This document shows positions 34,030-46,059 of a DNA stretch of 64,000 nt, piece by piece. The stretch lies in assembly GCA_964036315.1 (NCBI GenBank), contig OZ038517.1, positions 56,315,156-56,379,155 on the forward strand, written 5' to 3'. The stretch comes from Acanthosepion esculentum. Taxonomy: Eukaryota > Mollusca > Cephalopoda > Sepiida > Sepiidae. The position numbers and the translations under genes were made by a program. Below the pieces are notes generated by a model. The model was not told the origin of the DNA. It saw nothing but the letters and a program-made list of their open reading frames with translations, and made no database searches. Numbering within the stretch: the first letter of the stretch is position 1; each line of letters starts with the position of its first letter.

Positions 34030-34890
34030 TTGTATAAATTATGGATTTTAGAAGTATCAATGTACTAACATCTCCAGTTAGAAAGATTGCTTTGTGCCTA
34101 TTTAGCATGTATAATGTATGATTTATATACCAGTGATACGTGACTAAGTTCCCGATGTTTTTAACTAATTATTTCTTCTTATTACTTTCTTCTATTAATT
34201 ATTTTCCAATAATAATTTAGTATTAGTAATAATTTAAACATAATATTTTGCAATAGCGCCAATCACAATAACATCTGGTGATTTTTAAGTTGATCAACTC
34301 AGTATTCAAATGTATATCGACAAGTCTTGAATTTATATTATGCCTAGCAGGTGCCAATAATTTTGGTGACATAATGATCAATGGAGCAGTACCAAATTGA
34401 CCATAAATCGATGCTGTGTCGAATGAGCCCAGATAAGCAGCCGCGTTTCTTGAATAGACTTGATGCAATAAGATTACTCTGTAAAAACTTACATAGCGAA
34501 TGAAACAATAAAATTACGTTGCACCTGCTTGCGATATTTGATATTCCTTTGTAGTTCGTGTGGAAATTCTAATCTCGAATAGAACGCTCTCATGCGCGCC
34601 CTCTCGCTATATGTACCACTGAGTAATGAGAAATTCCGTTCTATGGCATTACACACCACTAATCGAAGCGAACATGCTTCGGGTTACCATAACAATAGAA
34701 TATCCCATTACTATAAAGTGATATCAGGTTGCTGATACATTGCTTTTATTTCTTTTCTTTCACGTTAGTTTTTATTTTATTTTAAAATTTTACTTTTAAT
34801 TTAAACTGCAAAATTTTTATATTCCTCACCTCCGTATAAAAAGTTGTAGTCAAGGGAGACATTTTGTGAACTACAGTAATTGGAAATTGT
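34030..34890. other. No gene recognised
   Basis: AT-rich sequence. An 81-codon minus frame at 34223-34468 with PAHRNINSRLVDI-like text has no family I can name. Confidence 0.4.
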
Positions 34891-34894
34891 AAGA

Positions 34895-35400
34895 TTACAT
34901 ATAATACACCTACATAAAACGGAAAATGTATATACTCATATGTAGGTACCTCCAAAGATTTGCCACAAAGTGAGAATACATGGAAAAAAATGCACCAAAC
35001 TTCAAAATAAAGTTTTATCATTAAAATGTTTGTGTTATTATTAGGATGAAAACCAAAGGATTTTTAAAATATTTTTTTAGAATTGTCAAACTTTTGCTTA
35101 AAAATCTTGTTTCTCTAGTGTCAACAGGGCACCATAGTTAGTATGGGGAATTTGGGCGTCTTTTTGCGGTGAAAAAAAAACGTTGATTTGGAAATTCTTG
35201 CAAAAATCAGATAATTGTTGGATTTTAATGAATCTTTCGCAAATAAGTGAAATTATTGCTTGTCTCAGTTTTATTAGATTTTATGAAATTTCGATAGACT
35301 CTTTTATTGTAGCGTTTAAAGTTTATATTATTTATAATGTCAAGTTCTAGAATTTAAATCATTGTTTTAAATGAGGGCCTAATTACGGAGAGTCTACTTT
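34895..35400 (+). repeat. Dispersed repeat family C, copy 1
   Basis: 'tgcaccaaacttcaaaataa', 'agttttatcattaaaatgtt', 'tgtgttattattaggatgaa', 'ttaaaaatcttgtttctcta' and 'ttggaaattcttgcaaaaat' recur in order at 49797-50110 (plus) and 51400-51752 (minus). No coding capacity is seen. The family's nature is unknown. Confidence 0.6.
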
Positions 35401-35409
35401 GAATCGTAA

Positions 35410-36355
35410 AATAAAAATGCAATAAAGCCGAGATATTTAATTAGAAATGTTTTAATTCCTTTTATGAATAAAATATTTGGGACATTGTCTTGAGAAATAT
35501 CTTTTTCGATTTTTTACAAGAATTGCTCTCTTTGCTTTTTTAAATCTTAAAATACTGTATTAATTTGTAGCGGTCAAGCGATATTGCTATTAAATAAAAA
35601 AAACTATATTTACTAATCATACATAGGAAAGCATACAATTCAGCGACGTCCAATATTTTAAAATAATTTTTCAATTGTGTGTGTGTGTATAAACGTTCCT
35701 ATTTTTGTAAATACGGACGTCCAAACATGAGAAAATAAAAGCGGTAAATGTATTGGTAAATTTTTAACATTTCCTCAACAAGAAATGTAAAGAAAACTAT
35801 AAATCCAAAGTACTTAAAATTCAATAAAAATATTAAAAAATTTAAGATCTCTGGCGTTTACGCTTTATTCGTCATGTAATTTTAGTACAATTATTTCTCG
35901 CCATTGATCGCGCAAACATCAGGTTATCAGTAGAAATGCCAACACCTCGTAAAAACACCCACCTCCGTGTGAAAAAAATGCTTTTCTGAGATAATTCAAA
36001 ATTAGAAATCATGTCTTAATTCCGATTAAATCAGTTAATCTTCCTCAAATAAAGGTTCAGAAAAGTATATTTTACTTTTGAAATACTTTTTAATAAATGA
36101 ATTATGTCATAATTTGACAATTGTAGCGATTTTATTGTTAAATCAGAAAAAATAATTCTAATCAATTTAAAGTTTGAAATACATCAATATATTTTACTTA
36201 TTGGAAATATTAAACTAAAATAAAAGCTTAGATAAAGATTTTTCATTTTTAAAATGCATTTTAATCCTTAGTTATCGCTTTTTTTCTTTTTTCGGTACAC
36301 ACATGTATTTGAATAACAAAATGTTTAAAAAATCTTTGACGTTACGAGTTTTGCA
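35410..36355. other. No gene recognised
   Basis: Very AT-rich; no supported feature. Confidence 0.5.
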
Positions 36356-36359
36356 TTTC

Positions 36360-36680
36360 GAAATTATTTCTTTTACACTAATTATATTCTGAATATTGTC
36401 CTCATCTTTGATATTATCACGTTTCGGCCTTCCGCAGGAGTATATCTATCTAACATACAGGGAATTCTGAACTAAACCTTTTACTTAAATTACGGGGGTA
36501 GACTGTTCTCATTCTACTTGTCATGCCTAGGGATATTTTCTAGTTATTTTATTTAATACTTTTCAGTTATTGCTGGCCTGTTTTCACCGAGTGCAAGTAA
36601 ACACTGATCGACCTGATTGAATTCACGACCAAATTCACAAACGAATACATGTATCCACTAAGACATTGTCCAATTTTATC
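36360..36680 (-). repeat. Family B SINE-like copy
   Basis: 'tattctgaatattgtcctca' and 'cacgtttcggccttccgcag' at the left match the tail at 54640-54725. At the right, the minus strand has a worn tRNA-like head ('aatgtcttagtggatacatg', then 'gtgaatttggtcgtgaatt'). Length is about 310 bp, similar to the 54-kb copy. Confidence 0.5.
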
Positions 36681-36924
36681 TATGGAGTCTTATATAAGGC
36701 GGGGTGGGGTCAACAAATACCAGTTACAAGTTCCCATCAAGAAATATATGAATACATATTTTTCTGTAACTTATCTGCCACCAATTCTAATTATTCTTCT
36801 GGTGATGTAGAATTCATATTTATTTCATAAATGGTTTACTTTATATTAATATTTAAGAATCATTAAATATAAAAAAAAAAATGGAAGAAAATGTTTGATA
36901 TTTTATAAATGCACATTTATAATA

Positions 36925-36990
36925 CCGTGTCCCTTCAGGACGTAGGTGATCATGTCTCTCCACAGATTTCTTTTCTTTATTATTAAACGG
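36925..36990 (-). mobile_element. RTE-like LINE C-terminal tip
   Basis: The minus strand reads KRNLWRDMITYVLKGHGI. This is the same C-terminal tip as at 30395, 55765 and 60680. The rest of the element is absent. Confidence 0.6.
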
Positions 36991-37339
36991 TGAATGATCA
37001 GGACTTATTGGAAAATACAATGGAGTTGCATCGCTTTTCAGTTCAGAGTTGTCCTAGATTAACTGAGGTTCAAAAGCAGAAATGTATTCTTGCCTTTTCC
37101 CAAGGCGTCAGTGCGAAAGTGAATGCAACATTCTACGCCTGAATTTGAACTCAGCTCGACAATCCAATTTCCATAATACTACCTGCACATCCAAACAGTA
37201 AGGTTAATTATGAAAATGTAGTTGGTACGTTTGGCTTAGTACGGGAAGCATTAAATACATTGTAGATAGGTACGTGTCTCGATAGGCACAAACAAGTTGT
37301 ATAATATCAATAGGGTTTTAATAAACAATGATGAAAAAA

Positions 37340-37480
37340 TAACATCTCATTTGAGCGGATGATATACCGAGTTCTACTTAGGCTGTTTTAGATTTCTTTA
37401 TATAATATATTGACAGGAACACAAAATATTGATTCATTTTTTTCTTTTATTGTCAAAAAGTATCGATTTCTTCAAAAGTA
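37340..37480 (-). repeat. Third copy of the inverted-duplication repeat (family D)
   Basis: 'tttgagcggatgatataccg', 'aggctgttttagatttcttt', 'aatatattgacaggaacaca' and 'atcgatttcttcaa' follow the same order as 45235-45432, with a deletion in the middle. It shows that the arm sequence at 44.6-48.7 kb is a dispersed repeat. Confidence 0.6.
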
Positions 37481-37489
37481 ATAACAACT

Positions 37490-38860
37490 GTTTAAAAATG
37501 TCAGTGCCGACTTTACTTTCGGTGAGGTGAATAGCCCAATGGCCATTGGAAAGTCAAATATTTATCCGGGCAGCGTGCAAAGGACAAAAGGAAGGAGACA
37601 AAGCACGGTTTTCAAAAAGGCGACGCCACGTAATTAACATCCTTTAGCACTGGATGTCTTAAGTTATAAAATAGATTTTATACTTATTGGTAATATCCGT
37701 GCTGGATCAACCAGAAAAGATCTAACTGACAACTCCAACTAATTACTGGCAAAATAGGATCTGGAAGATTGTGCTGCGGCAATTGGCGAGAGATTACATA
37801 CTTAAAAATAAACAGTATTCGAAATGCTGGCATTTAATTAGTCCTCAACACTGACCACTGGTATGTGTAAGAATATGTCACTACTTGTGGTTTACCTTGT
37901 AATTGTTGTATAGCCCCCTTGTTCTGGGAGTCTGTTGGTCACTGCATTAATACAATGTTTCTTCTTCTAGGAGTTAATCTTGGGGCGACAGTCTTGATTC
38001 ACTCATAACATTGCCTTCTTTCTCGCCCGTTATTTTGCTTGTAGATAAAAGAGAACCTCAACAAAAGGGCTTAATCTTACTAGTTTATTAACCACGTCAA
38101 CAGGTACATATTATCAAGTAGGGGTTGCTACACCCCCTATTATGGGACCGCTTACAAACACGAATATCTCTCGAAAGACTGGGGTGTGCACAAACGCAAT
38201 CTACAACGTCTAGTTAGCTTGACATCCAAAGAGCAGCCCCCGAGAAACCTTAATATATAACTCATTCCCACATTCGGTTCAGCTAATCAAAAATCGATAT
38301 CCCTATTTTGTCTACCATCTGACCTTAAAGGTCAGCCTCAGAAGATTTATGCCAAAATACACTGCCACTGAAACTATTGTTTAACAGTAACAGTAATCAC
38401 TTGTCGTTAGGGAGCATCCAGGGTGGATATAATTTAGTGACAATTCTTTGGGAGACCAATTACTAAACACTGCACAAGTAATTGTAATGTTTAGCTATTT
38501 TTAAGGAAAACAAATTCTGGAACAAGACGCTATTTCTTGATCACTTGCTGAAGACCAACCCTGGTTTCTGAGATTTGGAGAGTTCATGTAATGGTGGGTA
38601 TTGAACAAGAAAAATTATACCTAAACTAAAAATGATAAAATTATAATTATACTCTTATTATCGTGAAAGAACGCTGAATAATATTCATATTTTAGTGAAC
38701 AGATAACAATGTTGAAGATTATTTGTTGGTCTTCTGAGTTTTCCACGCTAAAATCAAAAAAAGAAGTCTGCTAGACACTTTGTGACGCCAGAAATTTTAC
38801 AATTCAGCATTTCTCTCAATATATAATTATAACTGAAATTTATTTTTATCTCGTTCTACC
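37490..38860. other. No gene recognised
   Basis: Mixed composition, GC-richer at 37990-38350. I looked for paired LTRs and coding motifs and found none. Confidence 0.4.

Positions 38861-38861
<1 letters not shown>

Positions 38862-38928
<67 letters not shown>
38862..38928. repeat. (TA)n-(TG)n microsatellite
   Basis: About 17 TA units followed by about 16 TG units. Confidence 0.97.
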
Positions 38929-38935
<7 letters not shown>

Positions 38936-39262
38936 AATACAGAATCCCGACAAAGTTTTAAGAAAACTGACAAATGGAAAACGTTTCATTGAAACTAGAT
39001 TTGATTACGCGTTTCACTTTTTTAGGTTTCATCAAATCCCAAAACGAAAGAATGAAACGTGTGCATTTGTGTATTTGCTCAAATAATGAATCTTAGTACT
39101 TTTTTCCTAAGTTGGCGTTTCTTGTGATTAAAGAAGAAAATAAGTGATTTTAATCCGTTAATATTTATCCTGGATCTTTTCTTTATAATTCTCAGCTCGT
39201 GTCAAAAGTTGTTAATATATTTTTCCCAGCTTTTTTGTTTCGAATTAAAGGTTAATTAAAAG

Positions 39263-39264
<2 letters not shown>

Positions 39265-39352
<88 letters not shown>
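39265..39352. repeat. (CA)n-(TA)n microsatellite
   Basis: About 16 CA units then about 27 TA units with one TG interruption. This is the reverse complement of the order at 38862-38928, some 340 bp away. Confidence 0.97.
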
Positions 39353-39356
<4 letters not shown>

Positions 39357-39359
39357 TCC

Positions 39360-40555
39360 ATCAATTAAATCTTTAGTCTAAAATCTATTACCTAGGATTT
39401 TTCTATATTATCATTCAGTAGAACATACACCAGTATACACCTGATCATTAAAATGTGTTTTTCCAAACATCAAATATAACGAACTTGATGAAGTTAAGAA
39501 GGCGATAAAAAACTAAATAAAAAGCATCATTTGAACTGAACATGAAGATGTGCATTAATAAAAGTCCACGTATTTTTTTAATTACAAAAAAAAAAACTGT
39601 ATGAATAAAGACACCGAAAATTCTATTTAATCTATAAGATGCAAAGGTTTTGGTTGCTGTCAGCGGTTCCACTTATCAAAACCAGCGGCGAATACAAATC
39701 GTTTTGCTCTGTGCCAAACTGTCAAATGAAATTAATATCAAATGAAACGAAGCAAATGAAACATTTTGCAACACGCTACAAATATTGGAAAAGGTTAAAA
39801 AGCCAAATAGAACTGCCGGTATTGACATCATCTTATGGACAAATGGTAAACGGCCTAAAAGTCCTTCGGCTGGAGTCAAACATAAAGCAGGAAACGTAGA
39901 GATAAAGGTTTATTTTTAACCTAAATACTATAGTTCTCTTTCAGGAATACAACTCCAGATTCCTTAGTCGTAAAACAAAAAGTGACATAAGCTGTGAAGT
40001 TAATGTCATGAACTTCATTTACTATGTTCATCAACTTTTCTAACATGCGATTAAAGTAAATGTAAGTTGATCCAGGCTAACTCATATACGAACATTTGCC
40101 AGAGACATAAAATTTGTTCATTTTAAATAATGTCTTTAATTAAAAATAAATTGTAAATATCATTGAGTTTTGATTAAAATGCGATTGAAGAAAAACACAT
40201 CTGTAAACTTTATGAAAAGGGATGAGGAAAAAAACTAATTGCTTGAACTGACTAGAAGTCGACAAGTTTATGAAAGTACAGTCTGTCAAAACGAGAGTTG
40301 TAAGTTTGCATCAGATTTCGTCAAAATGGTTTGACTTCTTCTAGGAGAAGCTCAACACTTCTCGTACTTTCTAATTTAATTCAACGTTAGAGAAAGAGGT
40401 TTACTACCGAGAGGTTTCAAATTGTTTCGAAAGCCTCGGTTATTCAGCCCATCATATGAAAATAAATCCTTACGAAAAAGATAAGTAGGTTTAAAATGAC
40501 TATTCACAACAAAACATTACAATGATCATGTGATCTGCCTTGTATCCAAGAATTG
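39360..40555. other. No supported gene; 86-codon frame at 39639-39899
   Basis: AT-rich. The plus frame 39639-39899 (SGEYKSFCSVPNCQMKLIS and on to a Lys-rich end) is the least biased frame locally, but I see no domain, splice signal or repeat match and cannot call it a gene. Confidence 0.3.
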
Positions 40556-40587
40556 TAATTATAGGTCTTGTATTTTAAGTATGTAAA

Positions 40588-40632
40588 ATGTATTTAGTAT
40601 TGTATTTAGTATTGTATCTAGTATTGTAATCA
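40588..40632. repeat. 12-bp minisatellite, about four units
   Basis: 'gtattgtattta' repeats with single changes. It abuts a GC-richer segment (40640-40800) of unknown nature. Confidence 0.85.
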
Positions 40633-41084
40633 ATATAGTTAATAAAGGCACCCACGTCGCAACCGGATGTAACACAAGGCCGAGATTTAAAGTGGGTTTA
40701 ACGGCCATACTGCGCAAAAACTGCCCAAGACTCCTCGGCACTTCTTCTTTTGGGGGACGCCTCAGGTACCGAGCAATAAACACAGGCCTCGAGGGAGAAT
40801 TACTGCCTGGGGTTGGGCTTAAAATCCAAAGAATATGAATATGATGGCATATAATTATTCTAATTATATTTGATCTAGAATAAACCTAATATTTTACAAA
40901 GTCAAAGTTCTGGAGCACCTGTGAAAAAAATTATGAAATGAAAAAAAAAAAATGCTTGCCGAAAAGTTCTCATCCTGACAAACTTTCAAAACTCTGGCCA
41001 AACATCAGGCCATTTTGGGAGACAGTTGGGTGGTTTCTTAATTAGACCGAGAACCTTTCAGTAGTTCGGACTTGTATTTATAAG

Positions 41085-41165
41085 AATGTGTATGTGGTGT
41101 AATGGATAGCCACTTGGGATGAGAACTTAGGGAGGCGAGTTCGCGCCATTCACTTATGTGACAAT
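41085..41165 (+). repeat. tRNA-like SINE head
   Basis: 'gtggtgtaatggatagc' (A-box-like, about 41096) and 'ggcgagttcgcgccattc' (B-box-like, about 41135) are spaced as in a tRNA head. No second copy was found on this strand. The B box departs from consensus. Confidence 0.4.
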
Positions 41166-41794
41166 ATCCGTTGGAATGGTATGAAGCCATATCTTCCACG
41201 CCCCTCAAGCTATAGATTAAATAGTAGGAAAATGCATTGCTAGTTGCAAAAACAAAATTGTTAATGCAATATTCAATAAAATAATTATTCCTACTTCCAA
41301 AATGTTTAGGCTTTAAATAATCCACAACAGGTTGATAAACCGTAAAAAAGAAATCAATCCCTGAATGTCAGCATCAGGGATATAAAAGTAAAAGATTAAT
41401 ACTACAATAAAGAAGTAAATCCGATCAATTATCATGGAAGGTCCAAATGGTTAACCTGATCCAGTTGAGTTTTAGCTTTTTAATTTGAGTCTTACAAGGT
41501 AGAGTAATTTCAGTTTTGATGAACCAATTGTAATGACGAATGTAACATATTAAATAACCCTTCCTTAAATGTATCATATCAGGTGATAAAAAGTGGGTTA
41601 TATACAACAATGTTTAACACAGAAGACAGTGGACTGACAAGTATAAATCTCCGCAATTTACCCAAGAGCAGAGCTCCATGGAAGAAAGGTAATGTGGTCA
41701 AATTGTTGTATATTGACTTCTAAAAACGCAATGAAACACTAAATGCATATTTATAGCTTAGATGTTGAACGAAGCCGAAAATATGGAGCACTCA

Positions 41795-41860
41795 GTGAGG
41801 ATCTAACAATTCAGTCGTAATTGATTAGGAAGACAAGCTTTACATCACGTCGAAGTGCCC
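41795..41860 (-). repeat. tRNA-like SINE head fragment
   Basis: The minus strand 'cttcgacgtgatgtaaagct' and 'aattgttagatcctcactga' resembles, with losses, the head at 33560-33640. Confidence 0.4.
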
Positions 41861-42339
41861 ACTAAATGCACGTTTATACGTCCGTAATAACTTGGGCGAA
41901 AAGCATCCTGAGCTCGTCACTTATAAAAGAAGTTGTTCTCCATGACTGCCCTATACAGCAAGAAAAAACATTTTGGAAATCGGTTGTTCTGTTTTACTCC
42001 AACTGTCATATTCACCTGATCTTGTACCAACCTCTTATTAATACCATTTTCGATGAGGAAAACTTTCTCTAATGAAAACCAGATTGAAGCGCTCGTCGAA
42101 AACATTTTCATATCAAAGCATGCAGAATTTTACTCAAAGGATATGGAAGAGCAGTCTGATAAGCGACAACAAGTCATTGCAAAATAATTAAATAAAATAT
42201 AATTTTACATTATCTTTTGAAGAATAAAATGAATCGACAGAAACGGACGTTATTTATGTCTCAACCTAATATACTAAGCTGGCCAGAAAGTCCTGACTCC
42301 CTCAAGAAGCGGAAAGAAAACAACAAATCTTGATCTCTT

Positions 42340-42664
42340 TCTGATGGAATGTCCAAGGAGAAGTACTGCATTTCGAGCTTATTCCACACAGTCGTGCAAC
42401 CAACGCTAAACTGTGTTGCCAGCGGCTCGACCGCGTGTGCGACAAACTAAAAAAGGAGTATCCTGCTTTGATCAATCGAGGTCGGGCTTTGTTTCACCAA
42501 AACAATGCGAGGCAACACACTGCCAGGTTGCTTAAGAAGTTCAAACAGATGAACGGTTTTGAGATTCTTCCACATCCACAATTCAGTCCCGATGCTGCTC
42601 CGAGTGACTATAGCCGATTCCGCTCAATGGTACAATCCCTCCGCGACCAATGATTTTGATGAAG
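42340..42664 (+). pseudogene. Mariner transposase, catalytic core before the LINE insertion
   Basis: The plus strand reads WNVQGEVLHFELIPHSRATN, AKLCCQRLDRVCDKLKKEYP, ALINRGRALFHQNNARQHTA, then HPQFSPDAAPSDYSRFRSM. It matches the DD34D mariner core. The second catalytic Asp of the HQDNARPH box is Asn here, and the third-Asp region SPD-APSDY is present. The N-terminal DNA-binding half and the first catalytic Asp are deleted. The frame ends at the LINE insertion (DFDEV). Confidence 0.85.
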
Positions 42665-43305
42665 TTTTTTTTTTTTAAGGGTATAACCCCAAGCAAGGCT
42701 GGGGGCCACTATCACGCAAGGGGTTATAGAAGGGTTGGAGGAAGAGCAGATAGGAGTGGTAAAGGAGAGGATGTGGAGAAAGAGAAAGACAGTGGGTCGG
42801 TCAAGGCAAGGGGGTTACAGAAGATTTGGAGCGAGAGCAGATAGGAATGAAAGGTGAAAGGATGTGGAGAAGGGAAGTGGATAGATCAAGGCAACTCGAG
42901 ATGTCGATTGACGCTACACTTAAACCGTTGGAGATTGTATTTGTCAGGGAAACAGTAATAGGGAAGGGAGTTCCATAGGCGAGATGTGCGAGACATAAAG
43001 CTATTGGAGTAGAAGAGACGTCTACATCTAACAGTTTCAACGGTGTAGGGGTGGGAACGGGATACCAGCCTCGTAGGACGTTTAAATTCACGAGGCCTAG
43101 GGACAAGCGAAAGCAGCTCCTCGGAGCAATTACCGTGAAAGTACTTGTAAAAAAGGCAGAGCGAGGCAACATCGCGTCTGTGAGAGAGCGACTGCAGACG
43201 AGATGACAGATCAGGGCCAATCACATTGCATATCCGTCTCTGGATCTTATCAAGAACCCTAAGGCAAATAGCAGGGGCCCCAGACCATATATGGCAGCAA
43301 TGAAG
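42659..43305 (-). mobile_element. 5'-truncated LINE inserted into mariner, copy 3
   Basis: A minus-strand copy (42665-43299) of the KSTIRP LINE 3' end lies between direct repeats ATGAAG at 42659-42664 and 43300-43305, its likely target duplication. A T run at 42665-42676 is the tail. The open minus frame to the stop at 42886 reads RLQSLSHRRDVASLCLFYKY, FHGNCSEELL and SRTSRLWNSLPYYCFPDKYN. The start lies within the YCCHIW motif, so truncation is more severe than in copies 1 and 2. Sequence identity to those copies looks above 95% by eye. Confidence 0.9.
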
Positions 43306-43425
43306 GAAGCTTGTTTATATTTTTTTATTATTCAAAGCCAGCGGACTGGTATCTGGGACAGGTTCGGATGCTGGCTGATCGTACGAAGATGATTGTCGAG
43401 AACGATTTGAAGAATAAATGTTTGT
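43306..43425 (+). pseudogene. Mariner transposase C-terminus after the LINE insertion
   Basis: The plus strand reads KPADWYLGQVRMLADRTKMI, then VENDLKNK. This is the C-terminal end of the transposase begun at 42340. Joining it across the insertion restores the expected order DFDEVK...FASKPADWY. Confidence 0.8.
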
Positions 43426-43499
43426 GTTGCTCTATAAAATTTTGTTGTTTTCCTTCCGCTTCCTAAGTGAGTCAAGACTTTCTTGCCAAACTAATAAAT

Positions 43500-44635
43500 T
43501 TGCATTATCTTCATAGATATTTACAAATCTTAATCCAGTCCAATGACAATCGCACTCACAATTCTGAGACACATTTCGTCGTTGTATGTTATATATGTGG
43601 AAGTGGGTATGTTTCATGGAGCACAGCTCAACATCTTCAAAAAATATATTATTCGTAGGGCGAACGTACATTTTCCTTATTGATAAAAGAATAAATAACG
43701 ACGCACGAACTAAAATAAACTGATAAAACAAAATCTCTGGAGACTATCAGGTCTAAGAAGTTGCGAGTTGTGGCTGAATAAGCACGACCTATCGCTATAC
43801 TACTCGGCAATTAGTATTGATTACCACCCACTTGATTTGCAGTCATTAAATATATCAATTAAGATAATTAAGGAAGTAAATGTGAAGGAAAACTCGAGAT
43901 CTATGATTAGTGTAAGTGTTTTACAGACAAAATAAAAGAAAGCAGACAGTACGCGTTCCTTTCTAGATAATAAACTTTGATGCATTCATTTTGACTTGTG
44001 ATTCGCTTAAAACCTTGAATTCATAATTTTCATGTTTATCACAAGATTATCTTCAGTATCTGTTTGTATAAAAGTTAATCTTACTTTCATCTTGACGCAT
44101 TGCCAATCATATTGATGAGTATTTATTTAATCTTCAGATCTTTGCATTTTATTCAACTTCTAACAACCGTCTTTCAGCTTCAATTAGCAAATACGAAATA
44201 ACGAGCAAGTCTTAAGCGAGACCTGAACTCGAATTACTTTTCCCGCTAGAAACCATTTTACTTCACAGAGAAACTGACTAAAATTCAAATGAAATTAAAC
44301 TGAAATTACTAGTTTAAAACTTAACAATTGCAATTTAAAATGGACATTAAAATCAAACAAGAATGAATGACAAAAATTACAGTGACCATATGAAAACAAT
44401 AAAAAAGTTTTTTTTTTATTTGCTGTACGTATTTCTTCAGTCCTCCATAGAAGTTTGACGAGAAAGGAATAAAGCTGCTTCACCTTATTTTTAATTTTGC
44501 TTTTTTCTCCTTTTAGATTTCAATTTACCTCTTTATGGTAACCGAAGTCTACTTCACCTGTATACTTCTAACGTGTTCTTCTAAACTATTTATTTTCCCC
44601 TAATAACAGTAGATAGGTTCGCCTATCGTTCGGTT
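43500..44635. other. No gene recognised
   Basis: AT-rich; no supported feature. Confidence 0.45.
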
Positions 44636-44649
44636 CACACTCCTCCTCA

Positions 44650-45455
44650 GTCTTTTGAACACGGGTAGAGATTTATCCCTTTTTTTCCTGTTCCTTCTAA
44701 AATCTTTTCATTCTATTTCACTCCAACTAACCCCTTTCGTCTTAGTGGCGTTATCGTCTTGTTGGGGTGAATTTATTTACGAAAGAAAAAAATTATAAAA
44801 TTGTTCTTTCGTATTTTATTTTAATATTTCCGTTTTATTGAAATCTATTAAATTATGTGCAGTAAGTAGGATATTCATCTAAAATTAAATATAAAATCGA
44901 GTCTCGTTCAACGTACATCTTCAAAGATTTCGTAGACATATTTAAATAATATTTAAAGATTTTTTCCCAAAACCTTTTTGTTAACATTTTAGCTGTTTTA
45001 TTTCAAACCTTCTTCAAGAGAGTGTATTCGTCAACTACTAGTTACCATTTTTAGTGTCCCTTTACTTTTGGTGGTAACTAGAGTTTGCCTACAATAAAAC
45101 AGAAAAAATACTACTGCCTACAGAAAAAATTATAAATTAATATAAACAAAAGTGTGTCTCAGGCTGATTCAGCTGATGAAGCCCTTATAAGTAAACGATT
45201 GAAACGTCAAAATTCTTATAACAATTCTCCCTTGAGCGAATGATATACAAAATTGTAGTATTAACAAAAAAGACGTAATTCCCGAATAGGAAATCGGAAA
45301 AATCAGCAAACTGAATGGATTCCAGATCTACTCGGGCTGCCTTGTATTTCTTTAAATAATAAATTGACAGCAGCACAAATAATGGCTTCATTTTTCTTTT
45401 CTTGCCAAGCGGCATCGATTTCTTCAAGACTGCCTCACAATTTCAGCATGAACTC
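44650..45455 (+). repeat. Left arm of an 800-bp inverted duplication (family D)
   Basis: This arm matches 47915-48690 in inverted orientation through its whole length. Shared landmarks are a LINE 3' tail (44690-44780, 'cattctatttcactccaact' to 'ttggggtgaattt'), 'tattttaatatttccgtttt', 'tagctgttttatttcaaacc', 'gtctcaggctgattc' and 'aatggattccagatct'. Substitutions and small indels suggest roughly 80% identity. A minus frame (45427-45185) with LLSIYYLKKYKAARVDLESI is mirrored in the other arm. Confidence 0.85.
45165..45205 (+). ncRNA. Degenerate hammerhead-like motif in arm
   Basis: CTGATGA (about 45172-45178), a loose helix II region, then GAAACGTC, with palindromic ACGT as a possible helix III and C before the cut. 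The equivalent place in the other arm (about 48155-48195, minus) has TTGATGA and GAAACGTT. Helix II is poor in both. It is suggestive only. Confidence 0.35.
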
Positions 45456-45459
45456 TTTT

Positions 45460-46050
45460 ATCGTTGGCAAGAAATAATGTAGAATTTGCACAAAGTAAAG
45501 AACATTAGACGAAAGCAGATGTTTCTTTATTTTTCTCCTTGTAACTTTTGTGCATCCTTTCTAAATTCGAACTTTCTACCAACAAGTAAGCATGTAAATG
45601 TCATACCCATTACTCCAGGGTTCTACTGCTTGGACAGCACGGAAAAATAACTTCCAAATGTTTAGTTAGGCAAAGTACACAGATACACCACTGATGATGA
45701 CATCGGGACAGAAGTGCGCAGATATATTAATCCCAGGCAGAAGCACCAATTCATGTTACTGACCCAGTCATTTTTACGGGTAGTATTTTATTTTAAAATA
45801 AGTAAGGTGGTTCGGTGAAAATCGTTGTAAATGGCCAGTCTCATGAATCAATACAGTCGTCCCCTAGCCTTTCTCCTCGTTCCAACCTTCCTCCTACTTT
45901 TTATAAACAATCTGTCTCGGAACATTCTTAGCTCACTAGTAAATATCTATACAGACGATAGCATTTAAAGAAAAAAAAAGATGAGCCAAGCCTTGCACCT
46001 GTTATCTCCGCCGATCCATCTCTAACAGCTCAATGGGTAAAAATGGCTTA
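45460..46050. other. No gene recognised (spacer of inverted duplication)
   Basis: Unique-looking AT-rich sequence inside the inverted duplication. Confidence 0.4.
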
Positions 46051-46059
46051 TAACGTTCA

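Larger units (their letters stand above)
42274..43493 (+). mobile_element. Mariner element interrupted by a LINE
   Basis: The left terminal repeat (42274-42329: CTAAGCTGGCCAGAAAGTCC, then GACTCC, AAGCGGAAAGAAAACAACAA) is matched in inverted form at 43438-43493. Both sit next to TA. The transposase relic starts before the LINE insertion and resumes after it. Without the LINE (635 bp) and one copy of the target duplication the mariner would be about 580 bp, so it was already a deletion derivative when the LINE arrived. Confidence 0.85.

Noticed and set aside
37990..38560. Solo LTR of a retrovirus-like element
   Set aside because: No paired repeat, no TG...CA ends that I could pair with a target duplication, and no polypurine tract or gag/pol motif nearby.
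45680..45760. Hammerhead-like 'cactgatgatgacatcggga'
   Set aside because: CTGATGA is present but no GAAA box follows at a workable distance.
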